A stretch of DNA of 64,000 nt from Archivesica marissinica (Eukaryota; Mollusca; Bivalvia; Venerida; Vesicomyidae). The notes under the pieces are model-generated. The model did not search any database, was not told where the DNA came from, and saw nothing but the letters and a program-made list of their open reading frames with translations. Shown here piece after piece: positions 24,259 through 37,131 of the stretch; positions within the stretch are counted from its first letter, which is position 1, and every line of letters starts with the position of its first letter. Position numbers and translations under genes: made by a program. The DNA is taken from the NCBI GenBank assembly GCA_014843695.1, contig CM026387.1:80270661-80334660 (forward strand), given 5' to 3'.

Positions 24259-24797
24259 TGGAATTTCATTAGAATTGTGTGGTAACTATGGAATTTCATT
24301 AGAATTGTTTGGTAACCATGGAATTTCATTAGAATTGTGTGTTAACCACGGAATTTCATTAGAATTATGTGGTAACTATGGAATTTCATTAGAATTGTTT
24401 GGTAACCACGGAATTTCATTAGAATTTTGGGGTAACTATGGAATTTCATTAGAATTGTTTGGTAACCACAGAATTTCATTAGAATTTTGGGGTAACTATG
24501 GAATTTCATTAGAATTGTTTGGTAACCACGGAATTTCATTATAATTTTGGGATAACTATGGAATTTCATTAGAATTGTTTGGTAACCACAGGATTTCATT
24601 AAAATTGTGTGGTAACTATGGAATTTCATTAGAATTGTTTGGTAACCACGGAATTTCATTAGAATTTTGGGGTAACTATGGAATTTCATTAGAATTGTTT
24701 GGTAACCACAGAATTTCATTAGAATTGTGTGGTAACCATGGAATTTCATTAGAATTGTGTGGTAACCACGGAATTTCATTAGAATTGTGTGGTAACG
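24259..24797. repeat. 30-bp minisatellite, 60-bp higher-order pattern
   Basis: About 18 copies of GGAATTTCATTAGAATTGTG + TGGTAACTAT. Odd and even units often differ (GTGTGG or TTTGGGG versus GTTTGG; ACTATGG versus ACCACGG), giving a 60-bp super-unit. Open on both strands for over 80 codons. It ends about 57 bp before exon C. Confidence 0.92.
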
Positions 24798-24854
24798 ACA
24801 TTTTTGACTGTTATTTTCACCGCTAGCGTGTAAAATGTTAATCATTATTTGCAG

Positions 24855-25000
24855 GTACCAAGAGGCTTGCAGCTACAACCCCAATTTGGGCCATTAGCAG
24901 GGGGCACATTGCTGACTGTGACAGGATCTCTATTGGGCTCAGATGACACTGCCACTCTGTCATTTAGCATTTATGGAATCTTACAAGATATCGTGTCATG
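24855..25000 (+). CDS. Exon C: first IPT/TIG module, N-terminal part
   Basis: Acceptor TTTGCAG before 24855, donor TCATG|GTGGGT after 25000 (146 nt, phase 0 in, phase 2 out, residues 172-220). The translation contains PQFGPLAGGTLLTVTGSLLG, the P-x-GP-x-x-GGT-x-x-T-x-x-G signature that opens IPT/TIG domains of plexins, MET and related receptors. It is followed by a strand-like segment TATLSFSIYG. The donor choice gives a Trp codon completed by the first base of exon D. A TA-flanked MITE begins only 12 bp past the donor. Confidence 0.85.
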
Positions 25001-25012
25001 GTGGGTAACAAA

Positions 25013-25196
25013 TACAGTCAAACCTGTATTAAGCAGCCAGCAAAGGGAATCTCAGAAAGTGGCTGCTTAGCACAGGTTGCTGCTTAATAGAGGTGAAATG
25101 TATAAGATAACGCATAATGGGAATCTGGAAACTGGTTGTTTAATATAGCAGGTTGGCTGCTTAATGGAGGTGACCACTAACAAAGGTTTGACTGTA
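25013..25196. mobile_element. TA-flanked Tc1/mariner-like MITE (copy a)
   Basis: TACAGTCAAACCTG at the left end and AGGTTTGACTGTA at the right form terminal inverted repeats bounded by TA, the Tc1/mariner pattern. The inside carries TTAAGCAGCC motifs in both orientations. Related copies are at 39.2 and 62.3 kb. Confidence 0.75.
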
Positions 25197-25274
25197 TATA
25201 ATTCTATAAGTGAAACTATAATGTCTGTATATAACATAATGTACTGGTTTTATCTTGAACAGTACTATAGGCGA

Positions 25275-26085
25275 ATATGCAACACATGTAAGCCTGTTGT
25301 TGGTTTCACAATTCTACATATGTAAGCATGTTCATGATATTAATGGTTTCACAATTCTACATATGTAAGCATATTCATGATATTAATGGTTTCACAATTC
25401 TACATATGTAAGTATATCCATGATATTAATGGTTTCACAATTCTACATATGTAAGCATGTTCATGATATTAATGGTTTCATAATTCTACATATGTTGGCA
25501 TATTCATGATATTAATGGTTTCACAATTCTACATATGTAAGCATGTTCATGATATTAGTGGTTTCACAATTCTACATATGTAAGCATGTTCATGATATTA
25601 GTGGTTTCACAATTCTACATATGTAAGCATGTTCATGATATTAATGGTTTCACAATTCTACATATGTAAGCATGTTCATGATATTAGTGGTTTCACAAAT
25701 CTACATATGTAAGCATGTTCATGATATTAATGGTTTCACAATTCTACATATGTAAGCATGTTCATGATATTAGTGGTTTCACAAATCTACATATGTAAGT
25801 ATGTTCATGATATTAGTGGTTTCACAATTCTACATATGTAAGCATGTTCATGATATTAGTGGTTTCACAATTCTACATATGTAAGCATACACACACATAA
25901 AAGCATGTTGGCGGTTTAATATATGGTGGTTTCACAATTATACGCTTGTAAGAATGTTGCCGATTTCACACATCTACACATGTAAGCCTGTTTTCGGTCT
26001 CACAAATCTACACAATTACACATGTGAGTATGTTGCTGGTTTCACAAATCTACACATGTAAGCCTGTTGCCGGTTTCACATAGCT
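25275..26085. repeat. 43-bp minisatellite, type 1
   Basis: Unit TTTCACAATTCTACATATGT + AAGCATGTTCATGATATTAATGG. About 14 regular copies to 25880 are followed by degenerate copies to about 26085. Period 43 measured between TGTAAGC starts at 25321 and 25364. Confidence 0.9.
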
Positions 26086-26221
26086 GTCATATATGCAACA
26101 TATTGTAAATAGATTGCCTAGATTGCTATGATTAGGTATTAAAATAGACACCTAACATTACTTCTGTATTACTCCACATCAGGGCTTACAATCGGTTCGT
26201 GAAACCGGCACAAGGGGAGGG

Positions 26222-26440
26222 GGGCTGAGTGGTTGCGGTCGTTGATTTCAAATCATTTGCATTATTTCATGTGAGGAAGCTATCCAGCTGGCTTGGAAGG
26301 TTGGTGGTTCTACCCAGGTGCCTGTCTGCGTCTGAAATCCTGCACACAGGGTCTTCCTCTGCCAATAATAGCTGGAAAGGTGCCATATTTATTACCTAAG
26401 CTGTTGGTGTGACGTTAAACCCCATAAACAAACAAATGAA
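26222..26440 (+). mobile_element. SINE, family 6 (copy a)
   Basis: Contains CTATCCAGCTGGCTTGGAAG and GGTTGGTGGTTCTACCC, CCAATAATAGCTGGAAAGG, and an end GTTAAACCCCATAAACAAAC. Head region GGGCTGAGTGGTTGCGG resembles a tRNA A box. The family also seeds the 54-bp array at 33.2 kb. Confidence 0.7.
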
Positions 26441-26524
26441 ACCAGCACTTGCATATCGGTTTGTCATCATACTGTGACAGCTGCGTAGGATCACGTGACT
26501 TGATAAGTCACCAAGCGCAGCCGG

Positions 26525-29500
26525 ACAGTTCATGTGTGTAGGTGAGATTACTATGTACAATAGATAGACAGTTCATGTGTGTAGGTGAGATTACTATGTA
26601 CAATAGATAGACAGTCCATGTGTGTAGGTGAGATTACTATGTACAATAGATAGACAGTTCATGTGTGTAGGTGAGATTACTATGTACAATAGATAGACAG
26701 TCCATGTGTGTAGGTGAGATTACTATGTACAATAGATAGACAGTTCATGTGTGTAGGTGAGATTACTATGTACAATAGATAGACAGTCCATGTGTGTAGG
26801 TGAGATTACTATGTACAATAGATAGACAGTTCATGTGTGTAGGTGAGATTACTATGTACAATAGATAGACAGTCCATGTGTGTAGGTGAGATTACTATGT
26901 ACAATAGATAGACAGTTCATGTGTGTAGGTGAGATTACTATGTACAATAGATAGACAGTCCATGTGTGTAGGTGAGATTACTATGTACAATAGATAGACA
27001 GTTCATGTGTGTAGGTGAGATTACTATGTACAATAGATAGACAGTCCATGTGTGTAGGTGAGATTACTATGTACAATAGATAGACAGTTCATGTGTGTAG
27101 GTGAGATTACTATGTACAATAGATAGAATGTCCATGTGTATAGATGAGATTATTATGTACAGTAAATAGACAGTCCATGTGTATAGATGAGATTATTATG
27201 TACGGTAAATAGACAGTTCATGTGTATAGGTGAGATTATTATGTACAATAGATAGACAGTCCATGTGTATAGTTGAGATTATTATGTACAATAGATAGAC
27301 AGTCCATGTGTATAGATGAGATTATTATGTACAATAGATAGACAGTCCATGTGTATAGGTGAGATTATTATGTACAATAGATAGACAGTCCATGTGTATA
27401 GATGAGATTATTATGTACAATAGATAGACAGTCCATGTGTATAGATGAGATTATTATGTACAATAGATAGACAGTCCATGTGTATAGATGAGATTATTAT
27501 GTACAATAGATAGACAGTCCATGTGTATAGATGAGATTATTATGTACAATAGATAGACAGTCCATGTGTATAGATGAGATTATTATGTACAATAGATAGA
27601 CAGTCCATGTGTATAGATGAGATTATTATGTACAATAGATAGACAGTCCATGTGTATAGTTGAGATTATTATGTACAATAGATAGACAGTCCATGTGTAT
27701 AGTTGAGATTATTATGTACAATAGATAGACAGTCCATGTGTATAGATGAGATTATTATGTACAATAGATAGACAGTCCATGTGTATAGATGAGATTATTA
27801 TGTACAATAGATAGACAGTCCATGTGTATAGATGAGATTATTATGTACAATAGATAGACAGTCCATGTGTATAGATGAGATTATTATGTACAATAGATAG
27901 ACAGTCCATGTGTATAGATGAGATTATTATGTACAATAGATAGACAGTCCATGTGTATAGATGAGATTATTATGTACAATAGATAGACAGTCCATGTGTA
28001 TAGATGAGATTATTATGTACAATAGATAGACAGTCCATGTGTATAGATGAGATTATTATGTACAATAGATAGACAGTCCATGTGTATAGATGAGATTATT
28101 ATGTACAATAGATAGACATTCCATGTGTATAGGTGAGATTATTATGTACAATAGATAGACAGTCCATGTGTATAGATGAGATTATTATGTACAATAGATA
28201 GACAGTCCATGTGTATAGGTGAGATTATTATGTACAATAGATAGACAGTCCATGTGTATAGTTGAGATTATTATGTACAATAGATAGACAGTCCATGTGT
28301 ATAGATGAGATTATTATGTACAATAGATAGACAGTCCATGTGTATAGTTGAGATTATTATGTACAATAGATAGACAGTTCATGTGTATATATGAGATTAT
28401 TATGTACAATAGATAGACAGTCCATGTGTATAGATGAGATTATTATGTACAATAGATAGACAGTCCATGTGTATAGGTGAGATTATTATGTACAATAGAT
28501 AGGCAGTCCATGTGTATAGATGAGATTATTATGTACAATAGATAGACAGTCCATGTGTATAGTTGAGATTATTATGTACAATAGATAGACAGTCCATGTG
28601 TATAGATGAGATTATTATGTACAATAGATAGACAGTCCATGTGTATAGTTGAGATTATTATGTACAATAGATAGACAGTTCATGTGTATATATGAGATTA
28701 TTATGTACAATAGATAGACAGTCCATGTGTATAGATGAGATTATTATGTACAATAGATAGACAGTCCATGTGTATAGGTGAGATTATTATGTACAATAGA
28801 TAGGCAGTCCATGTGTATAGATGAGATTATTATGTACAATAGATAGACAGTCCATGTGTATAGTTGAGATTATTATGTACAATAGATAGACAGTCCATGT
28901 GTATAGATGAGATTATTATGTACAATAGATAGACAGTCCATGTGTATAGGTGAGATTATTATGTACAATAGATAGACAGTCCATGTGTATAGTTGAGATT
29001 ATTATGTACAATAGATAGACAGTCCATGTGTATAGATGAGATTATTATGTACAATAGATAGACAGTCCATGTGTATAGATCAGATTATTATGTACAATAG
29101 ATAGACAGTCCATGTGTATATATGAGATTATTATGTACAATAGACAGACATTCCATGTGTATAGGTGAGATTATTATGTACAATAGATAGACAGTCCATG
29201 TGTATAGATGAGATTATTATGTACAATAGATAGACAGTCCATGTGTATAGGTGAGATTATTATGTACAATAGATAGACAGTCCATGTGTATAGGTGAGAT
29301 TATTATGTACAATAGATAGACAGTCCATGTGTATAGATGAGATTATTATGTACAATAGATAGACAGTCCATGTGTATAGATGAGATTATTATGTACAATA
29401 GATAGACAGTCCATGTGTATAGATGAGATTATTATGTACAATAGATAGACAGTCCATGTGTATAGATGAGATTATTATGTACAATAGATAGACAGTCCAT

Positions 29501-30310
29501 GTGTATAGTGAGATTATTATGTAAAATAGATAGACAGTCCATGTGTATAGTTGAGATTATTATGTACAATAGATAGACAGTCCATGTGTATAGATGAGAT
29601 TATTATGTACAATAGATAGACAGTCCATGTGTATAGTTGAGATTATTATGTACAATAGATAGACAGTTCATGTGTATATATGAGATTATTATGTACAATA
29701 GATAGACAGTCCATGTGTATAGATGAGTTATTATGTACAATAGATAGACAGTCCATGTGTATAGGTGAGATTATTATGTACAATAGATAGGCAGTCCATG
29801 TGTATAGATGAGATTATTATGTACAATAGATAGACAGTCCATGTGTATAGATGAGATTATTATGTACTGTAAATAGACAGTCCATGTGTATAGATGAGAT
29901 TATTATGTACAATAGGTAGACAGTCCATGTGTATAGTTGAGATTATTATGTACAATAGATAGACAGTCCATGTGTATAGATGAGATTATTATGTACAATA
30001 GATAGACAGTCCATGTGTATAGTTGAGATTATTATGTACACTAGATAGACAGTCCATGTGTATAGATGAGATTATTATGTACAATAGATAGACAGTCCAT
30101 GTGTATATATGAGATTATTATGTACAATAGATAGACAGTCCATGTGTATAGATGAGATTATTATGTACAATAAATAAACAGTCCATGTGTATAGATGAGA
30201 TTATTATGTACAGTAAATAGACAGTCCATGTGTATAGATGAGATTATTATGTACAGTAAATAGACAGTCCATGTGTATAGATGAGATTATTATGTACAGT
30301 AAATAGACAA
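26525..30310. repeat. 43-bp minisatellite, type 2
   Basis: About 88 copies of ACAGTCCATGTGTATAGATG + AGATTATTATGTACAATAGATAG. The left block (26525-27125) has GTGTGTAGGTGAGATTACT units in which GTTCA and GTCCA alternate strictly, an 86-bp higher-order unit. The right end degrades into GTACAGTAAATAG units. Stop codons occur in all + frames. Confidence 0.95.
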
Positions 30311-30338
30311 TGCTCCAACTGTCCTAATTCTGTTGTAG

Positions 30339-30533
30339 GACTCCAACATCTATAGTATTCAAAACAAAAGAATTGAAGTCTGCGGAAAGAAAGAAAGAAG
30401 TTTCTCTAATGTGGTTTAGTAAAGCTGACGGAAACAATTATACGGACGAGAATTTTGAAAGTGGCACATACTTTGAATACATGACAAATCCACAAATTAT
30501 AGTTCCAACTAGTGACAAGCGAAGCTTCTCCAG
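30339..30533 (+). CDS. Exon D: end of IPT module 1 and linker into module 2
   Basis: Acceptor TGTTGTAG before 30339, donor CCAG|GTAGTC after 30533 (195 nt, phase 2 in and out, residues 220-285). Only this phase is open; another frame has an in-frame stop. Residues include SIVFKTKELKSAERKKEVSL and end NPQIIVPTSDKRSFS, the usual lead-in of a second IPT in plexin/MET proteins. The acceptor lies about 30 bp after the last unit of a 43-bp array, so the array fills the whole upstream intron side. Confidence 0.83.
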
Positions 30534-31009
30534 GTAGTCATCATTCTGGTCATCAATACATGAACATGTTCTTCTCAATATTAGTTCTTGTTGTAATCAA
30601 GTACCATATAATAATTATTAATTTCTCATTCTAACATGACTCGGCATTTTGTATACCTATGCAAAGAAGGAATTTACCATGTTTATATCTGCAATAAACC
30701 ATGTTTTAGTGTATGATGTCACATTTGATGACATCATTTTACTAGCATTTGTGTAGTATTGAGATGTCATTTACTCAGTCTAAGATATAACAGCAAATAT
30801 GTGTGCGCTGTTTAGATATTTTGGTCCTGTTAGAATCGAAATAGTATTTGTATTATTTATTGGCAAATAAAACATGGTATATCGTTCTGAGCACCGAAAT
30901 TAACCAATTAGGCATACGTTCTTCAATTTTTTATTCGCCAATATGTAGCTAAAAGACAAATATTATTTCTTAATATTACCATGTCTTACATAGTCTTTCA
31001 GGGAGTTTC
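30534..31009. other. Intron D-E, unassigned
   Basis: AT-rich sequence. Only a short inverted repeat (TGATGTCA ... TGACATCA near 30714-30736) stands out. Confidence 0.45.
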
Positions 31010-31165
31010 CGTGGTACAATGGATTATGGTGCAAACTGAGAACTGTGTTCTTAGGCAACACACGTAAATCCACTTTTCCTCGTTTTTTCTCACTCATATC
31101 GATGGATTCCATAACGAACACGATTACACTAATGTTGTAAGATATTGTTTCACAATCGAGCCAAC
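31010..31165 (+). mobile_element. Old SINE family 2 copy
   Basis: GTGTTCTTAGGCAACAC, TCTCACTCATATCGATGG and TGTTTCACAATCGAGCC align in order with the family 2 body and tail but with many substitutions. Confidence 0.55.
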
Positions 31166-31369
31166 AGATGTTTGTATATACTGATCTTCAATAGCAACAA
31201 GTGTTACTGCTTCTGTATTATGTTGGGCAGTAGTAACTAGATGCCCGTATTAACGTAGGTTATTATAAAAGTAAAGTAAAGTGTTTGTTTATGATAGTGT
31301 CACCCCTATTTAAAGGGCCAGCCATTTCTGACTTATGAGACACCTCTTTTTTAAGAACATCAGTACTTC

Positions 31370-31530
31370 CCGAATCCTATGCTTGTGTGCCAGACGTCAG
31401 GCTGGTAGGCAATCGGTAACCATTATTTAACTAGCTGGCGGCTCACCAACCGGCCATATCAGAACGAACCCCTGACAAGATTCAAACCTTCGACCTCCCG
31501 CTCCGGGCTACTGGGCTACGGAGACGGTAT
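31370..31530 (-). mobile_element. SINE, family 7 (copy a)
   Basis: On the minus strand it matches the element at 63370-63600: GGCTTAGTGG-type head, GATATGGCCGGTTGGTGAGC, and an end TCGGGAAGTACTGATGTTC. Confidence 0.6.
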
Positions 31531-31644
31531 ATTATAATTATAGCTTGTTTTCAAATGTCTACCCATAATAAACAGATGTACAAGAACAGCTATACTGCAT
31601 ACATATAGCAGCCAACCTGTATATTAACATGTATATTAAACCAC

Positions 31645-31891
31645 TTAACCCATTTCATTCTGGATACCGTTCAAACAGTATTTGCAAAGAACATAGAGCC
31701 AGATCAGCCGCCATGGAACGTTCCATCTGATCAGGCTATATGCTGTTTTCTAATCAGATGATCTTGCTAAGACACTTGGCTATGTAGCAAGCAACATAGA
31801 TCCTGATCAGCATGCAGCGTCACACTGCGGCTGATCTGGATCTATGTTGTTTGCAAAAGCCTTTAAATGTATCCAGAATGAAATGGGTTAA
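31645..31891. mobile_element. TTAA-flanked palindromic MITE with perfect 23-bp TIRs
   Basis: Begins TTAACCCATTTCATTCTGG and ends with its exact complement (23 bp matched, ending GAATGAAATGGGTTAA). Inside are two foldbacks of the GATCCAGATCAG / CTGATCAGG type, including GATCTATGTTGTTTGC as in the element at 51-295. Confidence 0.85.
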
Positions 31892-32009
31892 ACAAAGAAT
31901 GGAAACTATCGTTTAAAATGAAATACACATGTCTACAATTTTACATCAAAGATAATGCTACCAATATTCATTGGCGATGGTGTATTATAAAATCTAAGCA
32001 TATTGATCT

Positions 32010-32140
32010 TAGTGGCCGAGAATGAAAGGTCAGTGGTTCTACCAGGTCCATGTTGAAATACTGTGCTTGGAGGAGCATTCAGGAGTCTTCCTCCACCCAA
32101 TAACGCTGGATGGTGGCCGTATAACCTAAACTGTCTAGGT
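32010..32140 (+). mobile_element. SINE family 6 fragment (copy b)
   Basis: GTCAGTGGTTCTACCAGG, AGTCTTCCTCCACCCAATAA and CGTATAACCTAAACTGT match family 6 in order; both ends are decayed. Confidence 0.55.
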
Positions 32141-32203
32141 GAAAGCTTTAGTATTAAAAATGTTGAAGATTAAAATTTGTAAAAATGACAATTTATTTTA
32201 TAG

Positions 32204-32297
32204 CGGTGGATGTACATTAAATGTGATTGGGAGCAACCTCAACAGCGTGCCACACCCTATGCTGCTGGTTCATCTAGACGGTCGGACACCAGCAACT
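32204..32297 (+). CDS. Exon E: second IPT module
   Basis: Acceptor ATTTTATAG before 32204, donor CAACT|GTAAAT after 32297 (94 nt, phase 2 in, phase 0 out, residues 285-316). The translation SGGCTLNVIGSNLNSVPHPM is a strong match to the SGG-x-x-L-x-V-x-G-x-NL-x-S-V-x-x-P core of IPT domains in MET and plexins. It is short and is flanked downstream by a 28-bp minisatellite. Confidence 0.87.
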
Positions 32298-32369
32298 GTA
32301 AATATAAGTCATTGTTTATTGCCTTCCAATGAAATATAGAAATTTATCAGTGAAATAACATTTCTCAGC

Positions 32370-32672
32370 TATCATAGAACTTATGATCATAGAATGCTAT
32401 CATAGAACTCATGGTCATAGAATGCTATCATAGAACTCATGGTCATAGAATGCTATCATAGAACTCATGATCATAGAATGCTATCATAGAACTCATGATC
32501 ATAGAATGCTATCATAGAACTCATGATCATAGAATGCTATCATAGAACTCATGATCATAGAATGCTATCATAGAACTCATGGTCATAGAATGCTATCATA
32601 GAACTCATGGTCATAGAATGCTATCATAGAACTCATGGTCATAGAATGCTATCATAGAACTCATGGTCATAA
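32370..32672. repeat. 28-bp minisatellite
   Basis: About 11 copies of ATAGAATGCTATCATAGAAC + TCATGGTC; variants differ at GGTC/GATC. It fills most of the short intron between exons E and F. Confidence 0.92.
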
Positions 32673-32745
32673 ACTCGTTTCATAAAATATGGTCATTTAA
32701 GATCCTATATATGTATATCTCTTGCATTCTGATTTCATTATACAG

Positions 32746-32973
32746 CCATGCCATGCGGATACCGCTGAACGTCTAGCATGCCTGACGCCAAACGTTACAG
32801 AATATGGTTCCAATTTCACGTTGGCATATGGCTTCCGGATGGATGGCGTGACACAATACGAGAATGCAACGGATAACTATGACACCAGTCTTGTCATCGT
32901 ACCGGATCCAGAAATTGAAATGGGTATGACCGAAACATACCGAAACACATTTGACAAGACATTCACAATAAAG
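32746..32973 (+). CDS. Exon F: end of IPT module 2 and start of module 3
   Basis: Acceptor TTATACAG before 32746, donor ATAAAG|GTGTGT after 32973 (228 nt = 76 codons, phase 0 in and out, residues 317-392). Features are ERLACLTPNVTEYGSNFTL, GFRMDGV and VIVPDPEIE, the C-TP / F-x-DGV / PDP pattern that closes one plexin/MET IPT and opens the next. It ends TFTIK, whose beta strand continues in exon G. Sequons NVT, NFT and NAT are present. Confidence 0.88.
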
Positions 32974-33117
32974 GTGTGTACGTAAATATGTATTCAATAT
33001 GTCAGCAAGTTACTGTGATATATGCCATTTACGAGTACATTTATTGTTTCATTGATAACCCAAGTACCAAAAAAAAAAATATATATATATACTGGCATTC
33101 TATTAATGAACTCATTA

Positions 33118-33260
33118 TTTTGGTTTTGGGGTTTAACATTGCGCCAATAGTTTAGGTCATTTGGCAACTCTCCAGCTATTATTGGTGGAGGAATTTCATG
33201 CACACACATGGGTACCCTGGTAGAACCACCAACCATCCACATGCCAGCTGAATTACACCC
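33118..33260 (-). mobile_element. SINE family 6 (copy c), body of origin of the 54-bp array
   Basis: On the minus strand: CAGCTGGCATGTGGATGG, TTGGTGGTTCTACCAGGG, CCAATAATAGCTGGAGAG, then GTTAAACCCCAAAACC at the 3' end. Its 5' side merges without a break into the 54-bp tandem array. Confidence 0.7.
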
Positions 33261-36200
33261 TGACATGTAATGGACAGTATGGACAACCGTCCACATGCCA
33301 GCTGAATGTTACCCTGACATGTAATGGACAGTATGGACAACCGTCCACATGCCAGCTGAATGTTACCCTGACATGTAATGGACAGTATGGACAACCGTCC
33401 ACATGCCAGCTGAATGTTACCCTGACATGTAATGGACAGTATGGACAACCGTCCACATGCCAGCTGAATGTTACCCTGACATGTAATGGACAGTATGGAC
33501 AACCGTCCACATGCCAGCTGAATGTTACCCTGACATGTAATGGACAGTATGGACAACCGTCCACATGCCAGCTGAATGTTACCCTGACATGTAATGGACA
33601 GTATGGACAACCGTCCACATGCCAGCTGAATGTTACCCTGACATGTAATGGACAGTATGGACAACCGTCCACATGCCAGCTGAATGTTACCCTGACATGT
33701 AATGGACAGTATGGACAACCGTCCACATGCCAGCTGAATGTTACCCTGACATGTAATGGACAGTATGGACAACCATCCACATGCCAGCTGAATGACACCC
33801 TGACATGTAATGGACAGTATGGACAACCATCCACATGCCAGCTGAATGACACCCTGACATGTAATGGACAACCATCCACATGCCAGCTGAATGGCACCCT
33901 GACATGTAATGGACAACCTTCCACATGCCAGCTGAATGGCACCCTGATGTGTAATGGACAACCATCCACATGCCAGCTGAATGGCACCCTGACATGTAAT
34001 GGACATGTAATGGACAACCTTCCACATGCCAGCTGAATGACACCCTGACATGTAATGGACAACCATCCACATGTCAGCTGAATGGCACCCTGACATGTAA
34101 TGGACAACCTTCCACATGCCAGCTGAATGACACCCTGACATGTAATGGACAGTATGGACAACCATCCACATGCCAGCTGAATGGCACCCTGACATGTAAT
34201 GGACAACCATCCACATGCCAGCTGAATGGCACCCTGACATGTAAAGGACAACCATCCACATGCCAGCTGAATGGCACCCTGACATGTAATGGACAACCTT
34301 CCACATGCCAGCTGAATGGCACCCTGACATGTAATGGACAACCATCCACATGCCAGCTGAATGGCACCCTGACATGTAATGGACAACCTTCCACATGCCA
34401 GCTGAATGGCACCCTGACATGTAATGGACAGTATGGACAACCATCCACATGCCAGCTGAATGGCACCCTGACATGTAATGAACATGTAATGGACAGTATG
34501 GACAACCTTCCACATGCCAGCTGAATGGCACCCTGACATGTAATGGACATGTAATGGACAGTATGGACAACCTTCCACATGCCAGCTGAATGACACCCTG
34601 ACATGTAATGGACATGTAATGGACAACCTTCCACATGCCAGCCGAATGGCACACTGACATGTAATGTACAGTATGGACAACCATCCACATGCCAGCTGAA
34701 TGGCACCCGGATATGTAATGGACAGTATGGACAACCTTCCACATGCCAGCTGAATGGCACCCGGACATGTAATGGACATGTAATGGACAGTATGGACAAC
34801 CTTCCACATGCCAGCTGAATGGCACCCGGATATGTAATGGACAACCTTCCACATGCCAGATGAATGACACCCTGACATGTAATGTACAGTATGGACAACC
34901 ATCCACATGCCAGCTGAATAGCACCCGGATATGTAATGGACAGTATGGACAACCTTCCACATGCCAGCTGAATGGCACCCGGACATGTAATGGACATGTA
35001 ATGGACATGTAATGGACAGTATGGACAACCATCCACATGCCAGCTGAATGGCACCCGGACATGTAATGGACATGTAATGGACAGTATGGACAACCTTCCA
35101 CATGCCAGCTGAATGGCACCCGGACATGTAATGGACAGTATGGACAACCATCCACATGCCAGCTGAATGGCACCCGGACATGTAATGGACATGTAATGGA
35201 CAGTATGGACAACCATCCACATGCCAGCTGAATGGCACCCTGACATGTAATGGACAGTATGGACAACCATCCACATGCCAGCTGAATGGCACCCTGACAT
35301 GTAATGGACATGTAATGGACAGTATGGACAACCTTCCACATGCCAGCTGAATGACACCCTGACATGTAATGGACATGTAATGGACAGTATGGACAACCAT
35401 CCACATGCCAGCTGAATGGCACCCTGACATGTAATGGACATGTAATGGACAGTATGGACAACCTTCCACATGCCAGCTGAATGGCACCCTGACATGTAAT
35501 GGACAGTATGGACAACCATCCACATGCCAGCTGAATGGCACCCTGACATGTAATGGACAACCTTCCACATGCCAGCTGAATGGCACCCTGACATGTAATG
35601 GACAACCATCCACATGCCAGCTGAATGGCACCCTGACATGTAATGGACAGTATGGACAACCTTCCACATGCCAGCTGAATGGCACCCGGACATGTAATGG
35701 ACAACCTTCCACATGCCAGATGAATGACACCCTGACATGTAATGTACAGTATGGACAACCATCCACATGCCAGCTGAATGGCACCCGGATATGTAATGGA
35801 CAGTATGGACAACCTTCCACATGCCAGCTGAATGGCACCCGGACATGTAATGGACATGTAATGGACAGTATGGACAACCATCCACATGCCAGCTGAATGG
35901 CACCCGGACATGTAATGGACATGTAATGGACAGTATGGACAACCTTCCACATGCCAGCTGAATGGCACCCGGACATGTAATGGACAGTATGGACAACCTT
36001 CCACATGCCAGCTGAATGGCACCCGGACATGTAATGGACAGTATGGACAACCATCCACATGCCAGCTGAATGGCACCCGGACATGTAATGGACATGTAAT
36101 GGACAGTATGGACAACCATCCACATGCCAGCTGAATGGTACCCTGACATGTAATGGACATGTAATGGACAGTATGGACAACCATCCACATGCCAGCTGAA

Positions 36201-37131
36201 TGGCACCCTGACATGTAATGGACATGTAATGGACAGTATGGACAACCATCCACATGCCAGCTGAATGGCACCCTGACATGTAATGGACATGTAATGGACA
36301 GTATGGACAACCATCCACATGCCAGCTGAATGGCACCCTGACATGTAATGGACATGTAATGGACAGTATGGACAACCATCCGCATGCCAGCTGAATGGCA
36401 CCCTGACATGTAATGGACATGTAATGGACAGTATGGACAACCATCCACATGCCAGCTGAATGGCACCCAGACATGTAATGGACAGTATGGACAACCATCC
36501 ACATGCCAGCTGAATGGCACCCGGACATGTAATGGACAACCATCCACATGCCAGCTGAATGGCACCCGGACATGTAATGGACATGTAATGGACAGTATGG
36601 ACAACCATCCACATGCCAGCTGAATGGCACCCGGACATGTAATGGACATGTAATGGACAGTATGGACAACCATCCATCCACATGCCAGCTGAATGGCACC
36701 CTGACATGTAATGGACAGTATGGACAACCTTCCACATGCCAGCTGAATGGCACCCTGACATGTAATGGACATGTAATGGACAACCATCCACATGCCAGCT
36801 GAATGGCACCCTGACATGTAATGGACATGTAATGGACAGTATGGACAACCATCCACATGCCAGCTGAATGGCACCCTGACATGTAATGGACATGTAATGG
36901 ACAGTATGGACAACCATCCACATGCCAGCTGAATGGCACCCGGACATGTAATGGACATGTAATGGACAGTATGGACAACCATCCACATACCAGCTGAATG
37001 GCACCCGGACATGTAATGGACAGTATGGACAACCTTCCACATGCCAGCTGAATGGCACCCGGACATGTAATGGACATGTAATGGACAGTATGGACAACCT
37101 TCCACATGCCAGCTGAATGGCACCCTGACAT
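33230..37131. repeat. 54-bp minisatellite derived from a SINE segment
   Basis: Unit of about 54 bp containing CCACATGCCAGCTGAATGGC and ACCCTGACATGTAATGGACA. Length variants lack GTATGGACA or repeat TGTAATGGACA. The left 0.5 kb holds about nine identical 54-mers (with GTTACC); the rest is heterogeneous. All three minus-strand frames are open for over 1000 codons, because the units lack stops on that strand, not because of coding. Confidence 0.93.

Noticed and set aside
26525..30310. CRISPR-like array
   Set aside because: Units follow each other without unique spacers and the context is eukaryotic.
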